Positions 47,388-55,408 are shown, counted from the first letter of the stretch. The stretch is 64,000 bases of DNA from Laspinema olomoucense D3b (GCF_025370785.1 NZ_JAMXFA010000011.1:62001-126000), one strand, 5' to 3'. Translations and numbers: made by a program. The notes: generated by a model not told the origin, from the letters alone.

Positions 47388-48461
47388 TTAATAAAATCCA
47401 CAATTTGGATTCAAATCAAGTCGCCAGGTGCGGTGAAAACCCGAACCAAAGGTTTCATAGCTGTAGCCGATTCGATAGGGAAAATGTCCCGGGGGAATTG
47501 TTTGAGGATCAACCCCATTGTAGTCATCCTCTTGATGATGGACCCCAGACCAACCCACTGCTCTTTCAAAGTCGGCATAATGCTCCCAGTTTAATTCTTT
47601 TGGGTCATTGCCTGTTGTCTTTAAAAAAGCAGTTTGAACGCTTAAACCAAAGCGTTTATTAGAATATTTGAGCCACAGTCGATCAATCTCTTGAAGTTCA
47701 GAACAAGGAATATCCGCAATTAATAGAGAAGCTGTAGCGCTCCTGGTATCTGCTCGATAGGGGTCTAATAAATCTAAGATTTTCCAGTCTGCGGTAACCC
47801 ATTGTTGACTAGCCAAAGCATCGACAAAATGGCAGTATTTCAAGCGATGGGTAATAGAGGCAACCCCATTCCAAACCCCACCACTTACCCCATTTCCAGT
47901 GGTAGCCGGTAAATGGCCTTCGGGAGCAGATTTAGAGAACTTCAGTTGCTCGTAGGTCTTCCACTGACCTTGCCTACGCCAGCCGACGCGATCGCCAAAT
48001 TTCTCGGCAATTTCTGGGGTATAATTCCCGACAATTCCGCCTACAGATTCCCAAATCTTTTGCTGCTGAATAAAGCCAAAACGACTATCGCTGTAGTAAT
48101 TCCATAGCTGTGCTAAGGTGTGCAAATCCTCACAGGCAAGTTTTTCTACATCGGTTTTACTTAACCATCCTTCGCCTTCTCTCTGGCTGATTTTTAACAA
48201 AATCTGAAAAGTTGCGCGATCGGCAGCTTTCCACTGATGCTCCCTCAGTAATGCTTGCAGGGGTTTATAGTCAATGTTGGCGGTGGAGGTTAGCTGAAAT
48301 AGCGGGTCTGGTTTAGGAGGCTGTTCCAATAAACAAGATTGTAAAATCAAACAAACAATGAGGCTGAATGCCCTAATTCTCTTACCCGAAAAAGGGTTCA
48401 TCACCGTTCGAGTCAAGGGACGGATTTTGAAAACCGGAATCAAAAATTTTTGCAAGTCCAT
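47388..48461 (-). CDS. Lipoprotein with two GUN4 domains
   Basis: 357 residues. The lipoprotein signal lies at RIRAFSLIVCLILQSC, so export and lipid attachment are likely. Domain 1 (about 68-200) has LREHQWKAADRATFQILLKI, GWLSKTDVEKLACEDL, LWNYYSDSRFGF, FGDRVGWRRQGQWKTYEQL and APEGHLPA. Domain 2 (about 210-357) has QWVTADWKILDLLDPY, IPCSELQEIDRLWLKYS, NKRFGLSVQ, and WEHYADFERAVGWS. Both follow the GUN4 fold, which in GUN4 itself binds porphyrins and activates magnesium chelatase. Here it is outside the cytoplasm and doubled. The start may be at 48401 (MNPFSGKR) instead of 48461. Confidence 0.85.
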   Translation of the reverse strand: MDLQKFLIPVFKIRPLTRTVMNPFSGKRIRAFSLIVCLILQSCLLEQPPKPDPLFQLTSTANIDYKPLQALLREHQWKAADRATFQILLKISQREGEGWLSKTDVEKLACEDLHTLAQLWNYYSDSRFGFIQQQKIWESVGGIVGNYTPEIAEKFGDRVGWRRQGQWKTYEQLKFSKSAPEGHLPATTGNGVSGGVWNGVASITHRLKYCHFVDALASQQWVTADWKILDLLDPYRADTRSATASLLIADIPCSELQEIDRLWLKYSNKRFGLSVQTAFLKTTGNDPKELNWEHYADFERAVGWSGVHHQEDDYNGVDPQTIPPGHFPYRIGYSYETFGSGFHRTWRLDLNPNCGFY

Positions 48462-48813
48462 AACCCTAAAATTGAATTTTAAATTGAACCCATTTCCACT
48501 CTTTTAAATTCTTCCCCGGCCTGACAAAAATTCGGACCGACTTCGGCGGGTTTTCGTCCACTGGGATGGGTTACGCCTATCCACCCCGGTTAAATTTCCT
48601 AACCCAAATGATGATTCTACAGGATAATCAGGCTAAAGTGATAGGAGAGCAACTCCATAAGGAGTCCAATCCTATTAAAGACCCTACTCTGAGGTATAGT
48701 CCAGCTATTTCCCAGGCACTCGCCTTGACCCGAATTGGACAAAGGCTTTAAACTCCCTGTGAGAAACTCTATAACCGTTTCAACTTTTACGGATATTAAC
48801 CTGAATAACTATC
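48462..48813. other. Divergent intergenic region
   Basis: 352 bases between the GUN4 lipoprotein and the peptidoglycan-binding gene. I see no gene or repeat. Confidence 0.4.
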
Positions 48814-49755
48814 ATGGAAAATTTAGCCTATTTACAGACGGTTTTGGCCCTCGAATCACTCCTGGAAGGGTTAGATTCTCCGGAAGCGGGACTCATGAAC
48901 TCAGGGGAGAGGGTCAACGGGCAAAGTTTATCGGGTTCGGGATACCGCTACAGGTTGGCGATCGCCCTCAGTCTCTCTCTAGTCAGTCTCATGGAGGGGG
49001 CACTCGCGTCCCCGGGGATTCCCCGAAACGGACTGGGACGCGGAGATAGTGGACCCTTCGTCACTTGTGTTCAGCAGATGCTGAAGGCAACGGGTTATTT
49101 TCACGGACCCGTTTCCGGTTTTTATGGACCCATGACAGAACAAGCGGTCTTAAAATGGGAACTGGAAAGTGCTGGGGTTGGTGATGGTGCGATCAATGCC
49201 TCAACAATTGCTCAAATCGGCTGTTATCAAGGGCAAAGGCCCCAGCAACCTCGACCCTCTTCGCCGAATCCCAATGCTAATCCGAGCACTGGCGATCGCC
49301 CAACCTATGATAACGGCAGGGGGGCGCTTCGACGGGGCGATCGCGGGGCACAGGTGGTGCAATTACAGCAGGAATTAATCGCTGCCGGTTATTTTGAAGG
49401 TCCCGTTACCGGCTACTATGGTGCATTAACTCAAGATGCAGTGATGCACTTACAACAGGATTACCATATCCCCATCGATGGCGTTGCCGGTCCCAAAACC
49501 CGGTTAAAACTCGCAAAAACAGCGGAACCCGTTGTCCTTTTTGAGGAGACTCTGCGTCGGGGGTCTCAGGGTTCTACGGTAGTTTCTCTTCAAGAAAATT
49601 TAAGGAACTTAGGATACTATACAGCACCGATCACCGGCTATTACGGTCAACTCACCCAAGAAGCGGTGATGGAATTCCAACGCGATCGCCGTATCCATGC
49701 TGATGGGATTGCCGGTCCTGAAACCCTACAAAGTATCTTGGTTTCTTTGTATTAA
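48814..49755 (+). CDS. Peptidoglycan-binding protein with three PGB repeats
   Basis: 313 residues. After an N-terminal hydrophobic segment (YRLAIALSLSLVSLMEGALA, about 46-65, a likely signal anchor) there are three PG_binding_1 repeats, at about 75-140, 168-235 and 250-312. Each is built as LxxGDxGxxVxxLQxxLxxxGYF-xGPVxGxYGxxTxxAVxxxQ. The first is the most diverged (CVQQMLKATGYFHGPVSGFY). A Pro/Asn/Ser-rich linker separates repeats 1 and 2. No catalytic domain is present, so it is probably a cell-wall attachment module or an accessory to another enzyme. Confidence 0.88.
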   Translation: MENLAYLQTVLALESLLEGLDSPEAGLMNSGERVNGQSLSGSGYRYRLAIALSLSLVSLMEGALASPGIPRNGLGRGDSGPFVTCVQQMLKATGYFHGPVSGFYGPMTEQAVLKWELESAGVGDGAINASTIAQIGCYQGQRPQQPRPSSPNPNANPSTGDRPTYDNGRGALRRGDRGAQVVQLQQELIAAGYFEGPVTGYYGALTQDAVMHLQQDYHIPIDGVAGPKTRLKLAKTAEPVVLFEETLRRGSQGSTVVSLQENLRNLGYYTAPITGYYGQLTQEAVMEFQRDRRIHADGIAGPETLQSILVSLY

Positions 49756-49760
49756 GACCA

Positions 49761-49802
49761 AAAAGCGATCGCCTCCAACCTGGGGAAAGTGCGATCGCTT
49801 TT
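49761..49802 (+). terminator. Terminator with a HIP1-built stem
   Basis: AAAAGCGATCGC (49761-49772) and GCGATCGCTTTT (49791-49802) are perfect inverted arms, each holding a complete HIP1 site. T-runs flank both ends. It lies between the convergent genes ending at 49755 and 49818 and can serve both. Confidence 0.75.
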
Positions 49803-49817
49803 CACTCTGAATCTCAT

Positions 49818-50498
49818 TTAAGACACCAGTGCCTTTCCCGGATAGATTTCCCGCTTGCGAGTTTTCTTATCCAGATAAATCCACTCTAAATCCTGGAGGC
49901 GATTCACCAAATTAGAGATACTCACCCCCAATTCCTCTCGCATTTCGTATAAGTGAGACCAATAGGTTAAATCCCGTCCTTGGCGTTTCTCTTCTAAAAT
50001 CCGTCTCGGCATCAGCAGGCAACCCGCAAAATACTGTGCCTGCCACTCCATAGACTCCAACACCGAGGCATGAGTCAGGGGACTGCTCACTTCCCGACTT
50101 CCCCGGCAGACAAATGGTTCATCTGCTACTAGGGTGAGGTCTGTAATCAGGCGATCGCTGGTTTCCCCCATCGCCTCATGATTAATATGTAGCACCCAAT
50201 GGCCGATTTCATGCGCCAGGGTGGATTCCTGGAATCCCTGGGGTTTATCGAGAATCTCTTCATTGATCTCGATACAGCGCTGCAAGGGGAGAATCCTCGC
50301 CGCGATCGCCCCTTGTTCATCCGGTGGAATCCGTTCCCAAATCACCCCAAGGTCGAAAAAATCCGCGACCAAAGTCACATCAAACGGCCAGGAAGGAGCA
50401 AACTGCTCCCCTCGCTGTGCCATCCGCCTGAGTACATTATTTGCCTGATACTCAATCGCTTCTTTGCGATAATAGCGATACGGCTTAAAAATACTCAA
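49818..50498 (-). CDS. ImmA/IrrE-family metallo-endopeptidase
   Basis: 226 residues. The zinc motif HEIGHWVLH is at 96-104, so His96, Glu97 and His100 are in place. The C-terminal part is a winged-helix-like region (ISNLVNRLQDLEWIYLDKKT). ImmA/IrrE proteases cut or inactivate XRE repressors after DNA damage or stress. The XRE gene lies just upstream with a two-base gap, so the two form an operon. I infer that this protease controls the divergent cassette that begins at 51110. Confidence 0.9.
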   Translation of the reverse strand: MSIFKPYRYYRKEAIEYQANNVLRRMAQRGEQFAPSWPFDVTLVADFFDLGVIWERIPPDEQGAIAARILPLQRCIEINEEILDKPQGFQESTLAHEIGHWVLHINHEAMGETSDRLITDLTLVADEPFVCRGSREVSSPLTHASVLESMEWQAQYFAGCLLMPRRILEEKRQGRDLTYWSHLYEMREELGVSISNLVNRLQDLEWIYLDKKTRKREIYPGKALVS

Positions 50499-50500
50499 GG

Positions 50501-50842
50501 TTATTCCCCCTCGCTTGCCACCTGCTGAAACACCTTCTCTGCAAAATCAGGATTTTCTCGCATCCGCCGCAGCAATGCAGGCATCGCTTTATAGTTTTGC
50601 TTGAGAAAATCCTCGTACCGTTGCGGAAGACGACCGGCGAGGACGATAGACTCCTCCTCATCCAGATCCAGATTCCGCGCCAAAGACCGAATCACTTCCT
50701 CTTTGGGTGCATAGTCTGCGCGATCGTTTTCCAGCTTGGACAAGTAGGTGAAATCGACATCCAGAAGCTTGGCCAGCTCCCGTTGACTATATCCCTTGTC
50801 CTTGCGTGCTTGACGAATTAGTTTACCAAAACTCTGTTCCAC
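50501..50842 (-). CDS. XRE-family HTH repressor
   Basis: 113 residues. The helix-turn-helix covers residues 7-60 (LIRQARKDKGYSQRELAKLL, DVDFTYLSKLENDR). The C-terminal part (LAGRLPQRYEDFLKQNYKAM, PALLRRMRENPDFAEKVFQQ) is typical of XRE partners of ImmA proteases. A minus-strand promoter TTGATT / TACAAT with 17-base spacing (50891-50896 and 50868-50873) lies just upstream. The pair resembles the DdrO/IrrE or ImmR/ImmA switches. Confidence 0.9.
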   Translation of the reverse strand: MEQSFGKLIRQARKDKGYSQRELAKLLDVDFTYLSKLENDRADYAPKEEVIRSLARNLDLDEEESIVLAGRLPQRYEDFLKQNYKAMPALLRRMRENPDFAEKVFQQVASEGE

Positions 50843-50867
50843 GTCTTTAAATTCCCACTACATCTGC

Positions 50868-50896
50868 ATTGTAGGTGACTTTGAAAAAAAAATCAA
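50868..50896 (-). promoter_or_regulatory. Promoter of the XRE-ImmA operon
   Basis: On the minus strand, TTGATT (50896-50891) and TACAAT (50873-50868) have a spacer of 17 bases. This is a good sigma-70-type match, 26 bases before the XRE start codon. Confidence 0.6.
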
Positions 50897-50904
50897 CTTT
50901 TGGG

Positions 50905-50933
50905 TTGACGAAAAAATCAAGGCGCGTTAAACT
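50905..50933 (+). promoter_or_regulatory. Divergent promoter of the unknown cassette
   Basis: TTGACG (50905-50910) and TAAACT (50928-50933), spaced 17 bases apart, make a good sigma-70-type promoter on the plus strand. Its -35 box lies next to the -35 box of the XRE promoter on the other strand. Confidence 0.6.
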
Positions 50934-50940
50934 AGGTTTA

Positions 50941-50958
50941 GTTGAATAATGATTCAAC
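50941..50958. promoter_or_regulatory. Candidate operator palindrome
   Basis: GTTGAATAATGATTCAAC has perfect 7-base arms around AATG. It starts eight bases after the -10 box of the plus-strand promoter, where a bound repressor would block it. A related TCAAC-6-GTTGA lies between the two -35 boxes (50893-50908). Binding by the adjacent XRE protein is inference. Confidence 0.55.
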
Positions 50959-51109
50959 ATAACAGGCGCTAGGGGTGGAGTAGCAGTTCCCAGCTTTTTC
51001 CGGGGACACGCTAGACCTAGTACACCCCCGGGTCAGGTAACAGAAGGGTTTGGGCCAATCCACAGCGCCATAAGGGAGGGTGCCACACCAACAAGACAGG
51101 AGAGGAACG

Positions 51110-51469
51110 ATGCTCAAAACCTGGACTGATACTCACTATAAGCTCGAAGACGGGGACTGGCTTTATATTGCCAAACATGATGACCAAGGTGCCGCCTCCC
51201 TCATCTGTCCGGGTTATGCCCGAGATGGTTCGGGCTTCACCATCCATTTTACCCCAGCCCACATCGAACTGTTACAAAATCTGCTGGCGGTTTTGCAAAG
51301 TACCCAAGGCGTCTCCTCCTCGGAGTCGGTTCGGGGGAGTAGTGGCAACCCTTGGGTGGAACGATATCCCAACCCAGAGGCGGCTAAAACTGAGTCCCGA
51401 CCCGGAGAAGAAGTGGGTTACAAATATCCAAATTCTGCCCCAGTTACCCCTCGTCCAGTGATTCGGTAA
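51110..51469 (+). CDS. Small unknown protein, first gene of the XRE-linked cassette
   Basis: 119 residues from the ATG at 51110, with AGAGGA at 51101-51106. The N-terminal part is a small beta-rich domain (TWTDTHYKLEDGDWLYIAK, GYARDGSGFTIHFTPAHIEL), then a helix LLQNLLAVLQ, and a Ser/Pro-rich disordered tail. I do not recognise the family, and there is no catalytic motif. It is directly downstream of the promoter and operator and only about 90 bases from the next gene. Confidence 0.65.
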   Translation: MLKTWTDTHYKLEDGDWLYIAKHDDQGAASLICPGYARDGSGFTIHFTPAHIELLQNLLAVLQSTQGVSSSESVRGSSGNPWVERYPNPEAAKTESRPGEEVGYKYPNSAPVTPRPVIR

Positions 51470-51563
51470 TCCCGTGCAATTCATGGGGGATAGGTTACTC
51501 AAAATGGCTAAAGATAAAACAGAGAATTCAGCAGCTTTACACAACCCTACAGGAGTAGAAACC

Positions 51564-52250
51564 ATGTCTAAAAAAGCGACAATTTCCGTATTTGGAACCA
51601 AGCCAGAAAATGCCATTGTTGTTCCCGAGTTACCCATCTCTGCGAAAAACAATTGTCAGGCGGGAAAATGGACGATTGGGGATGAGGAATATGGGTCTAA
51701 ATTAGCCATGACTATCCTCAAGTTTAGCAAATTTTTCGGCAGTCTCGGTCAGACCAAAAACACCTTATGGGGACAAATTTGGTTTGTGGCGGAAGGAGGA
51801 GAACTGCCCCATGATGTGGTGATGGTTACTTATGTCAAGGGCCGCAGTCTCAGTGATTTTAATCGTTTAGTGGCATCGGTTCAGGCGCGAGGAGTTGAAC
51901 CGGCAGAAGGGGTTTTTGTTCCCGATTTTATCAAGCATTCGGGACAAAAGCCTGATGAAAATGGGGTGATTAAACCGATTAATTATTATAGCCTAAAATG
52001 GGACTGGATTGAGCGGTCTAATTGGGAGATGGTGGAACAAGCGGCGATCGTCTTGTCTGACCCCCAAAATCTGAGTCGGATGATTGATTTGGAAGGAACC
52101 CGCGAAATGGTTTGTTTGGATAATCTGCCTCCGGCTGAAATTGCTTGTTTGATGGCGGCACATTTGGATGGTCCCGCTTCTGGAGAGATGGCATTACCTG
52201 CGGCAGTTCCTCATGAATTCATGCGGGAACCTGCTCTAGTTACGGGTTAA
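51564..52250 (+). CDS. Unknown protein of the XRE-linked cassette
   Basis: 228 residues from the ATG at 51564, with AGGAG at 51551-51555. A compact soluble domain spans about 30-170 (KWTIGDEEYGSKLAMTILKF, WGQIWFVAEGGELPHDVVMV, YVKGRSLSDFNRLVASVQAR, YYSLKWDWIERSNWEMVEQA). A C-terminal helical segment (LPPAEIACLMAAHLDG) follows. No family, membrane segment or known motif is seen. It looks like proteins found in phage or mobile contexts only in the sense of being uncharacterised and repressor-linked. Confidence 0.65.
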   Translation: MSKKATISVFGTKPENAIVVPELPISAKNNCQAGKWTIGDEEYGSKLAMTILKFSKFFGSLGQTKNTLWGQIWFVAEGGELPHDVVMVTYVKGRSLSDFNRLVASVQARGVEPAEGVFVPDFIKHSGQKPDENGVIKPINYYSLKWDWIERSNWEMVEQAAIVLSDPQNLSRMIDLEGTREMVCLDNLPPAEIACLMAAHLDGPASGEMALPAAVPHEFMREPALVTG

Positions 52251-52279
52251 TTCTACCTCTTGCAAAATACAGGATAGAT

Positions 52280-52306
52280 CCCCCCAAACCCCCTTATTAA
52301 GGGGGG
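52280..52306. repeat. CCCCCTTA / AAGGGGG repeat, second copy
   Basis: CCCCCCAAACCCCCTTATTA followed by AGGGGGGC matches the element between feoB and feoC at 23594-23640. Confidence 0.65.
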
Positions 52307-52309
52307 CTT

Positions 52310-52333
52310 AAGAGACTTTTGCAAGAAGTCTCT
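52310..52333 (+). terminator. Hairpin after the unknown gene
   Basis: AAGAGACTT (52310-52318) pairs with AAGTCTCTT (52325-52333) across a 6-base loop. It follows directly on the CCCCCTTA repeat. No T-run follows. Confidence 0.45.
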
Positions 52334-52400
52334 TGAGTCGGATAAAACAACGGAGAGATGATCCACGCATCTCTCCCTTCACTGGGTTTTAGATAAATTC

Positions 52401-52706
52401 ATGAAAAAAGTTGCCAAACTCACCCGTGAGTCAGTCTGGGAAAATCAGTTGAAAGGAAATCTCACCACCATTGAGGAGATTCGGACGGATACCTTAAATG
52501 ACTTACAACTCCTCAGTGAAGATTTTCAACATTTGCATCTAGTTGTCACCTCAGTTCAGCAAAATTATGCTGCCTTATTAAAGCAAAATCGCCAAATGAG
52601 AGCGATGCTTTTACAGGTTGTGGATGAGTGTTTTTGCTGGCAAGGCAACCGATGCGATCGCTGTAACGCCATTTTCCAGCTTCTCTCCAACCGCCAGCTA
52701 GAGTAA
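52401..52706 (+). CDS. Small coiled-coil protein with a Cys cluster
   Basis: 101 residues. It is mostly helical (TTIEEIRTDTLNDLQLLSED, QQNYAALLKQNRQMRAMLLQ). Near the C-terminus there is a Cys cluster CFCWQGNRCDRCNAIF (about residues 77-92, spacing CxCx5Cx2C) that could bind zinc or an iron-sulfur cluster. I do not know the family. It has the same direction as the rest of the cassette and precedes the first coiled-coil gene. Confidence 0.65.
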   Translation: MKKVAKLTRESVWENQLKGNLTTIEEIRTDTLNDLQLLSEDFQHLHLVVTSVQQNYAALLKQNRQMRAMLLQVVDECFCWQGNRCDRCNAIFQLLSNRQLE

Positions 52707-52746
52707 AGGGGAAACAACCGACTGAGGTTCCAACCCTAATATCAAC

Positions 52747-52888
52747 AACCCACGGGGGTTAAAACCCCCGTCTAACCGAATCAAGTCGGTTGAAACCGAC
52801 TGAAAATCTTATAGTATAGAGTGATGTTTTTAGTCGGTTTTTAACCGAAGGCAAGCTATGAGGCGGGGTTTTTAACCCCCGTCGGGTG
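52747..52888 (-). repeat. CGGTTAAAACCGACT repeat element, copy 2
   Basis: This is the inverted copy of 28151-28240, longer here because both outer GGGGGTTAAAACCCCC palindromes are present. CATAGCTTGCCTTCGG and TTAAAAACCGACTAAAAAC blocks align in the reverse complement. Confidence 0.8.
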
Positions 52889-52939
52889 ATGATGGTTAAC
52901 CGTTCCGCATCTAAACTATCCTAAATTGGAGGAAAAATT

Positions 52940-53938
52940 ATGTCGCAAACGCCGGTTAAAGACAGTAAAGCTCAAATTTTAGCCCAATTTCAACAACTCC
53001 TAGCCCGTCGCCAAGGGACTGCCTCCAAAGTCGCCACGAAAGAGGAGGAAGCGGAAAAGGAGAAAAATAAAGAACTGCTCGCTGTTGCCTCGACTTACAC
53101 CATTGATACGATTGTCAAAGGATTAGCGGATCTGCAACTCGATTTTGGGAGTATTGTCACCCAACTGGCGGAAAAACTGAGCACAGAAACTGCTAAACTG
53201 GATGAACTCAAACGGGCAATTTCTATTGAAACCGATCGCCTGGAAGAATTACGCCAAATTCGAGTCGTTGCCGATGCGCTTCACATTCTCACCCAAGAAC
53301 ATCAAGAAAAGTTAGCCCTGCTGGATCATCAAGCATCTTTACAACAAGAAGGCATTGAAACGGACCAGGCACAAAAGCGCAAAACATGGCAAAAAGAACA
53401 ACAAGAATTTGACAGTTTGGTGCAAGAGCAAGATGAATCTGTTACCAAAGAACGGGAACAGGAAGCGGCAGATTATGGATATGAACTGCTGCGAATTCAA
53501 GAATTAGAAACCGATGAATATCAAGAACGGAAGCGGCAACAAGAGCGCGAGTTAAAAGAGATTGCCCGCGAGAAACAAAAGAACTGGGCGGAACGAGAGA
53601 AATACTTGACCGAACATCAAGCCGAATTTGCAGCGAATCAGGAGAAGATTGCTGGATTCGAGGAAGAATTGAAACAAGCTTATATTAAGGCCAAAGAAGA
53701 GGCAATCGCGGAAGTCAAACGCGAAGCCAAGGTTAAATCTGACCTGTTTGAGAAAGAGTGGGAAGGTACGAAGCAAGGTTATGATTTGACCCTGCAATCT
53801 CTCAACAGCAATATTGAACGCCAAACCCAACAAATTGCCGATATTAATGCCCAGCTACAAGCGGCAATGCGACAAGCTCAAGATTTAGCAATGCGAGCTT
53901 TTCAAACCTCATCTAATGTGAGTTCTAGCTCGAAATAA
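52940..53938 (+). CDS. Coiled-coil protein, paralogue 1
   Basis: 332 residues. From about residue 55 to the end it is heptad-rich, charged coiled coil (DRLEELRQIRVVADALHILT, QEERELKEIAREKQKNWAER-like stretches, QQIADINAQLQAAMRQAQDL), with no membrane segment or signal. A short conserved part before the coil reads TIDTIVKGLADLQLDFGSIV. The protein at 54204-55304 has the same plan, with a matching QxxxSLQLLQFGFGGAVSDLSE-type segment and the same VQDLAVKA-type end. It is likely to form filaments or a scaffold. A good GGAGG site precedes the ATG. Confidence 0.8.
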   Translation: MSQTPVKDSKAQILAQFQQLLARRQGTASKVATKEEEAEKEKNKELLAVASTYTIDTIVKGLADLQLDFGSIVTQLAEKLSTETAKLDELKRAISIETDRLEELRQIRVVADALHILTQEHQEKLALLDHQASLQQEGIETDQAQKRKTWQKEQQEFDSLVQEQDESVTKEREQEAADYGYELLRIQELETDEYQERKRQQERELKEIAREKQKNWAEREKYLTEHQAEFAANQEKIAGFEEELKQAYIKAKEEAIAEVKREAKVKSDLFEKEWEGTKQGYDLTLQSLNSNIERQTQQIADINAQLQAAMRQAQDLAMRAFQTSSNVSSSSK

Positions 53939-53970
53939 TAGTTAACCCGCCCCGCACCCATGCATGGTGG

Positions 53971-54009
53971 GGCTATAGGGACAAAGCCTGCCTCCGCAGG
54001 CTAATACAG
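53971..54009 (+). repeat. GCCTGCCTNCGCAGGC repeat, copy 1
   Basis: This 39-base unit contains GCCTGCCTCCGCAGGC, which forms a hairpin, followed by TAATACAG. A second copy at 54078-54116 differs at three positions. Both lie between the coiled-coil genes. Confidence 0.85.
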
Positions 54010-54077
54010 TGTTCATCCTAGTCCTCGTTAACTCGCCCAGCACCCTGTTCGCGCAGCGTTCCGCTAGGAAAGGGTCT

Positions 54078-54116
54078 GGCTCTACGGACAAAGCCTGCCT
54101 ACGCAGGCTAATACAG
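54078..54116 (+). repeat. GCCTGCCTNCGCAGGC repeat, copy 2
   Basis: Direct repeat of 53971-54009, 36 of 39 bases identical by eye. The hairpin stem GCCTGC/GCAGGC is kept, and a change falls in its loop. Confidence 0.85.
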
Positions 54117-54203
54117 CAATTGCAAGGGCGGGAATTAACGGGTTTCGGTTGAATTCGGGCTGATTTTAAAAAGTTAAACCCTCAATTTTGTTGGAGAAGT
54201 CTG

Positions 54204-55304
54204 ATGACAAAAAAAATTACCTCTAAAAGCACCAAAGCGGAAATTATGGAAGCCTTAGAGGAGTTGGAAAAGGAAAACGCAGGGCTAGAGGCGCAAGTCA
54301 AGCAACTGGCGAAAGAAAAACAAGCTCCGGCGAAAAGTACAACAATTTCAGCGGTTAAAGAAGTCAATTCCACCGAAGTAAAAAGCACTATGAATAACAC
54401 ACCAAATGCCCAACAGAAAATCAATCAGACCATTGAAAGTTTGCAATTGTTGCAATTTGGGTTTGGGGGTGCAGTCAGCGATTTATCTGAACGATTGACG
54501 TCGGAAGCGGCTAAACTTCATGAACTGGAAGAGTCGGTAAATAAAGAGGTGGAAGAGCTTCAAAATTTGCATGATTTGGAAGTATCCGAGGAGACATTAG
54601 AGGGGTTAATCCAAACCTATCAAGAGCGGGCTAAAACCTTTCAAGGGGAAATCACCGATCGCCAGGATACCTTAGAGCAGCAAATCCAAACCCTGAAGAA
54701 AACCTGGGAAAAAGAACAAGAAACCCATCAACGTGAGATTAAAGAACGTAATACCACCAGGCAGAAACAGCAACAGCGGGATGCAGAGGAATACCGCTAT
54801 AGCTTAGAACGCGATCGCCACCTGGCTCAGGAAGAATACGAGCAAACTAAAAAAGGCTTGTATCAAGAACTGGCAGAAATCCGCCAAACCCAAGAACAAG
54901 AATGGACGGAACGGGAAACGGCGATCGCGCAACGGGAGAAACAATATGCCGAAGCTAAAGCCAAAGTCGAGGCACATCCGAAGGAACTGGAAACCCAGAT
55001 CAAGAATGGCAAAGACAGTGGACGGAATATCGGCAACTATCAAGCCAAAATCGCCTCAGATTTGCGAAGCAAAGAAGTAGAAGGACTGCAACGCTCCTAC
55101 CAACTGCAAATCAGCGCATTAGAAGTGAGCATTAACAACCAAGAAGAACGAATCAAGACCCTGACGAAACAACTGGAATCGGCACTCAAACAGGTGCAAG
55201 ATTTGGCAGTCAAGGCGATCGAAGGTACATCCAATGCCAATTCCTTCCAAGCCTTGCGGGAAATTGCCGTGGAACAAGCCAAAAATCTGCCAAAAAGCAA
55301 ATAA
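54204..55304 (+). CDS. Coiled-coil protein, paralogue 2
   Basis: 366 residues. An N-terminal short coil (AEIMEALEELEKENAGLEAQ) precedes a linker, a conserved block (QTIESLQLLQFGFGGAVSDL), and a long charged coil (EEVEELQNLHDLEVSEETLE-like) that ends SALKQVQDLAVKAIEGTSNA. It shares this plan with the protein encoded just upstream. No transmembrane segment is seen. GGAGAAG precedes the ATG. A terminator (55325-55355) closes the gene. Confidence 0.8.
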   Translation: MTKKITSKSTKAEIMEALEELEKENAGLEAQVKQLAKEKQAPAKSTTISAVKEVNSTEVKSTMNNTPNAQQKINQTIESLQLLQFGFGGAVSDLSERLTSEAAKLHELEESVNKEVEELQNLHDLEVSEETLEGLIQTYQERAKTFQGEITDRQDTLEQQIQTLKKTWEKEQETHQREIKERNTTRQKQQQRDAEEYRYSLERDRHLAQEEYEQTKKGLYQELAEIRQTQEQEWTERETAIAQREKQYAEAKAKVEAHPKELETQIKNGKDSGRNIGNYQAKIASDLRSKEVEGLQRSYQLQISALEVSINNQEERIKTLTKQLESALKQVQDLAVKAIEGTSNANSFQALREIAVEQAKNLPKSK

Positions 55305-55324
55305 TTGAATTTTAGTGTTATTTT

Positions 55325-55355
55325 AACTAGGGGCAATTGATTAATTGTCCCTAGT
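55325..55355 (+). terminator. Terminator after the second coiled-coil gene
   Basis: AACTAGGGGCAATT pairs with AATTGTCCCTAGTT across GATT; the 14-base stem has one G-U pair. TTTT follows. Confidence 0.8.
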
Positions 55356-55408
55356 TTTCTGTATTTCAGACGGGTAAATCCTCATCAACAGTTGAGAACC
55401 GAGGCTCC

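Noticed and set aside
53939-54203. CRISPR-like array between the coiled-coil genes
   Set aside because: Only two repeats, a spacer of 68 bases and no cas genes; they are interspersed hairpin repeats.
54182-54424. Minus-strand frames opposite the coiled-coil genes that look membrane-like (Phe/Leu-rich)
   Set aside because: Antisense of Lys/Glu-rich coiled coil always yields Phe/Leu-rich shadows; the plus-strand genes have good ribosome sites.
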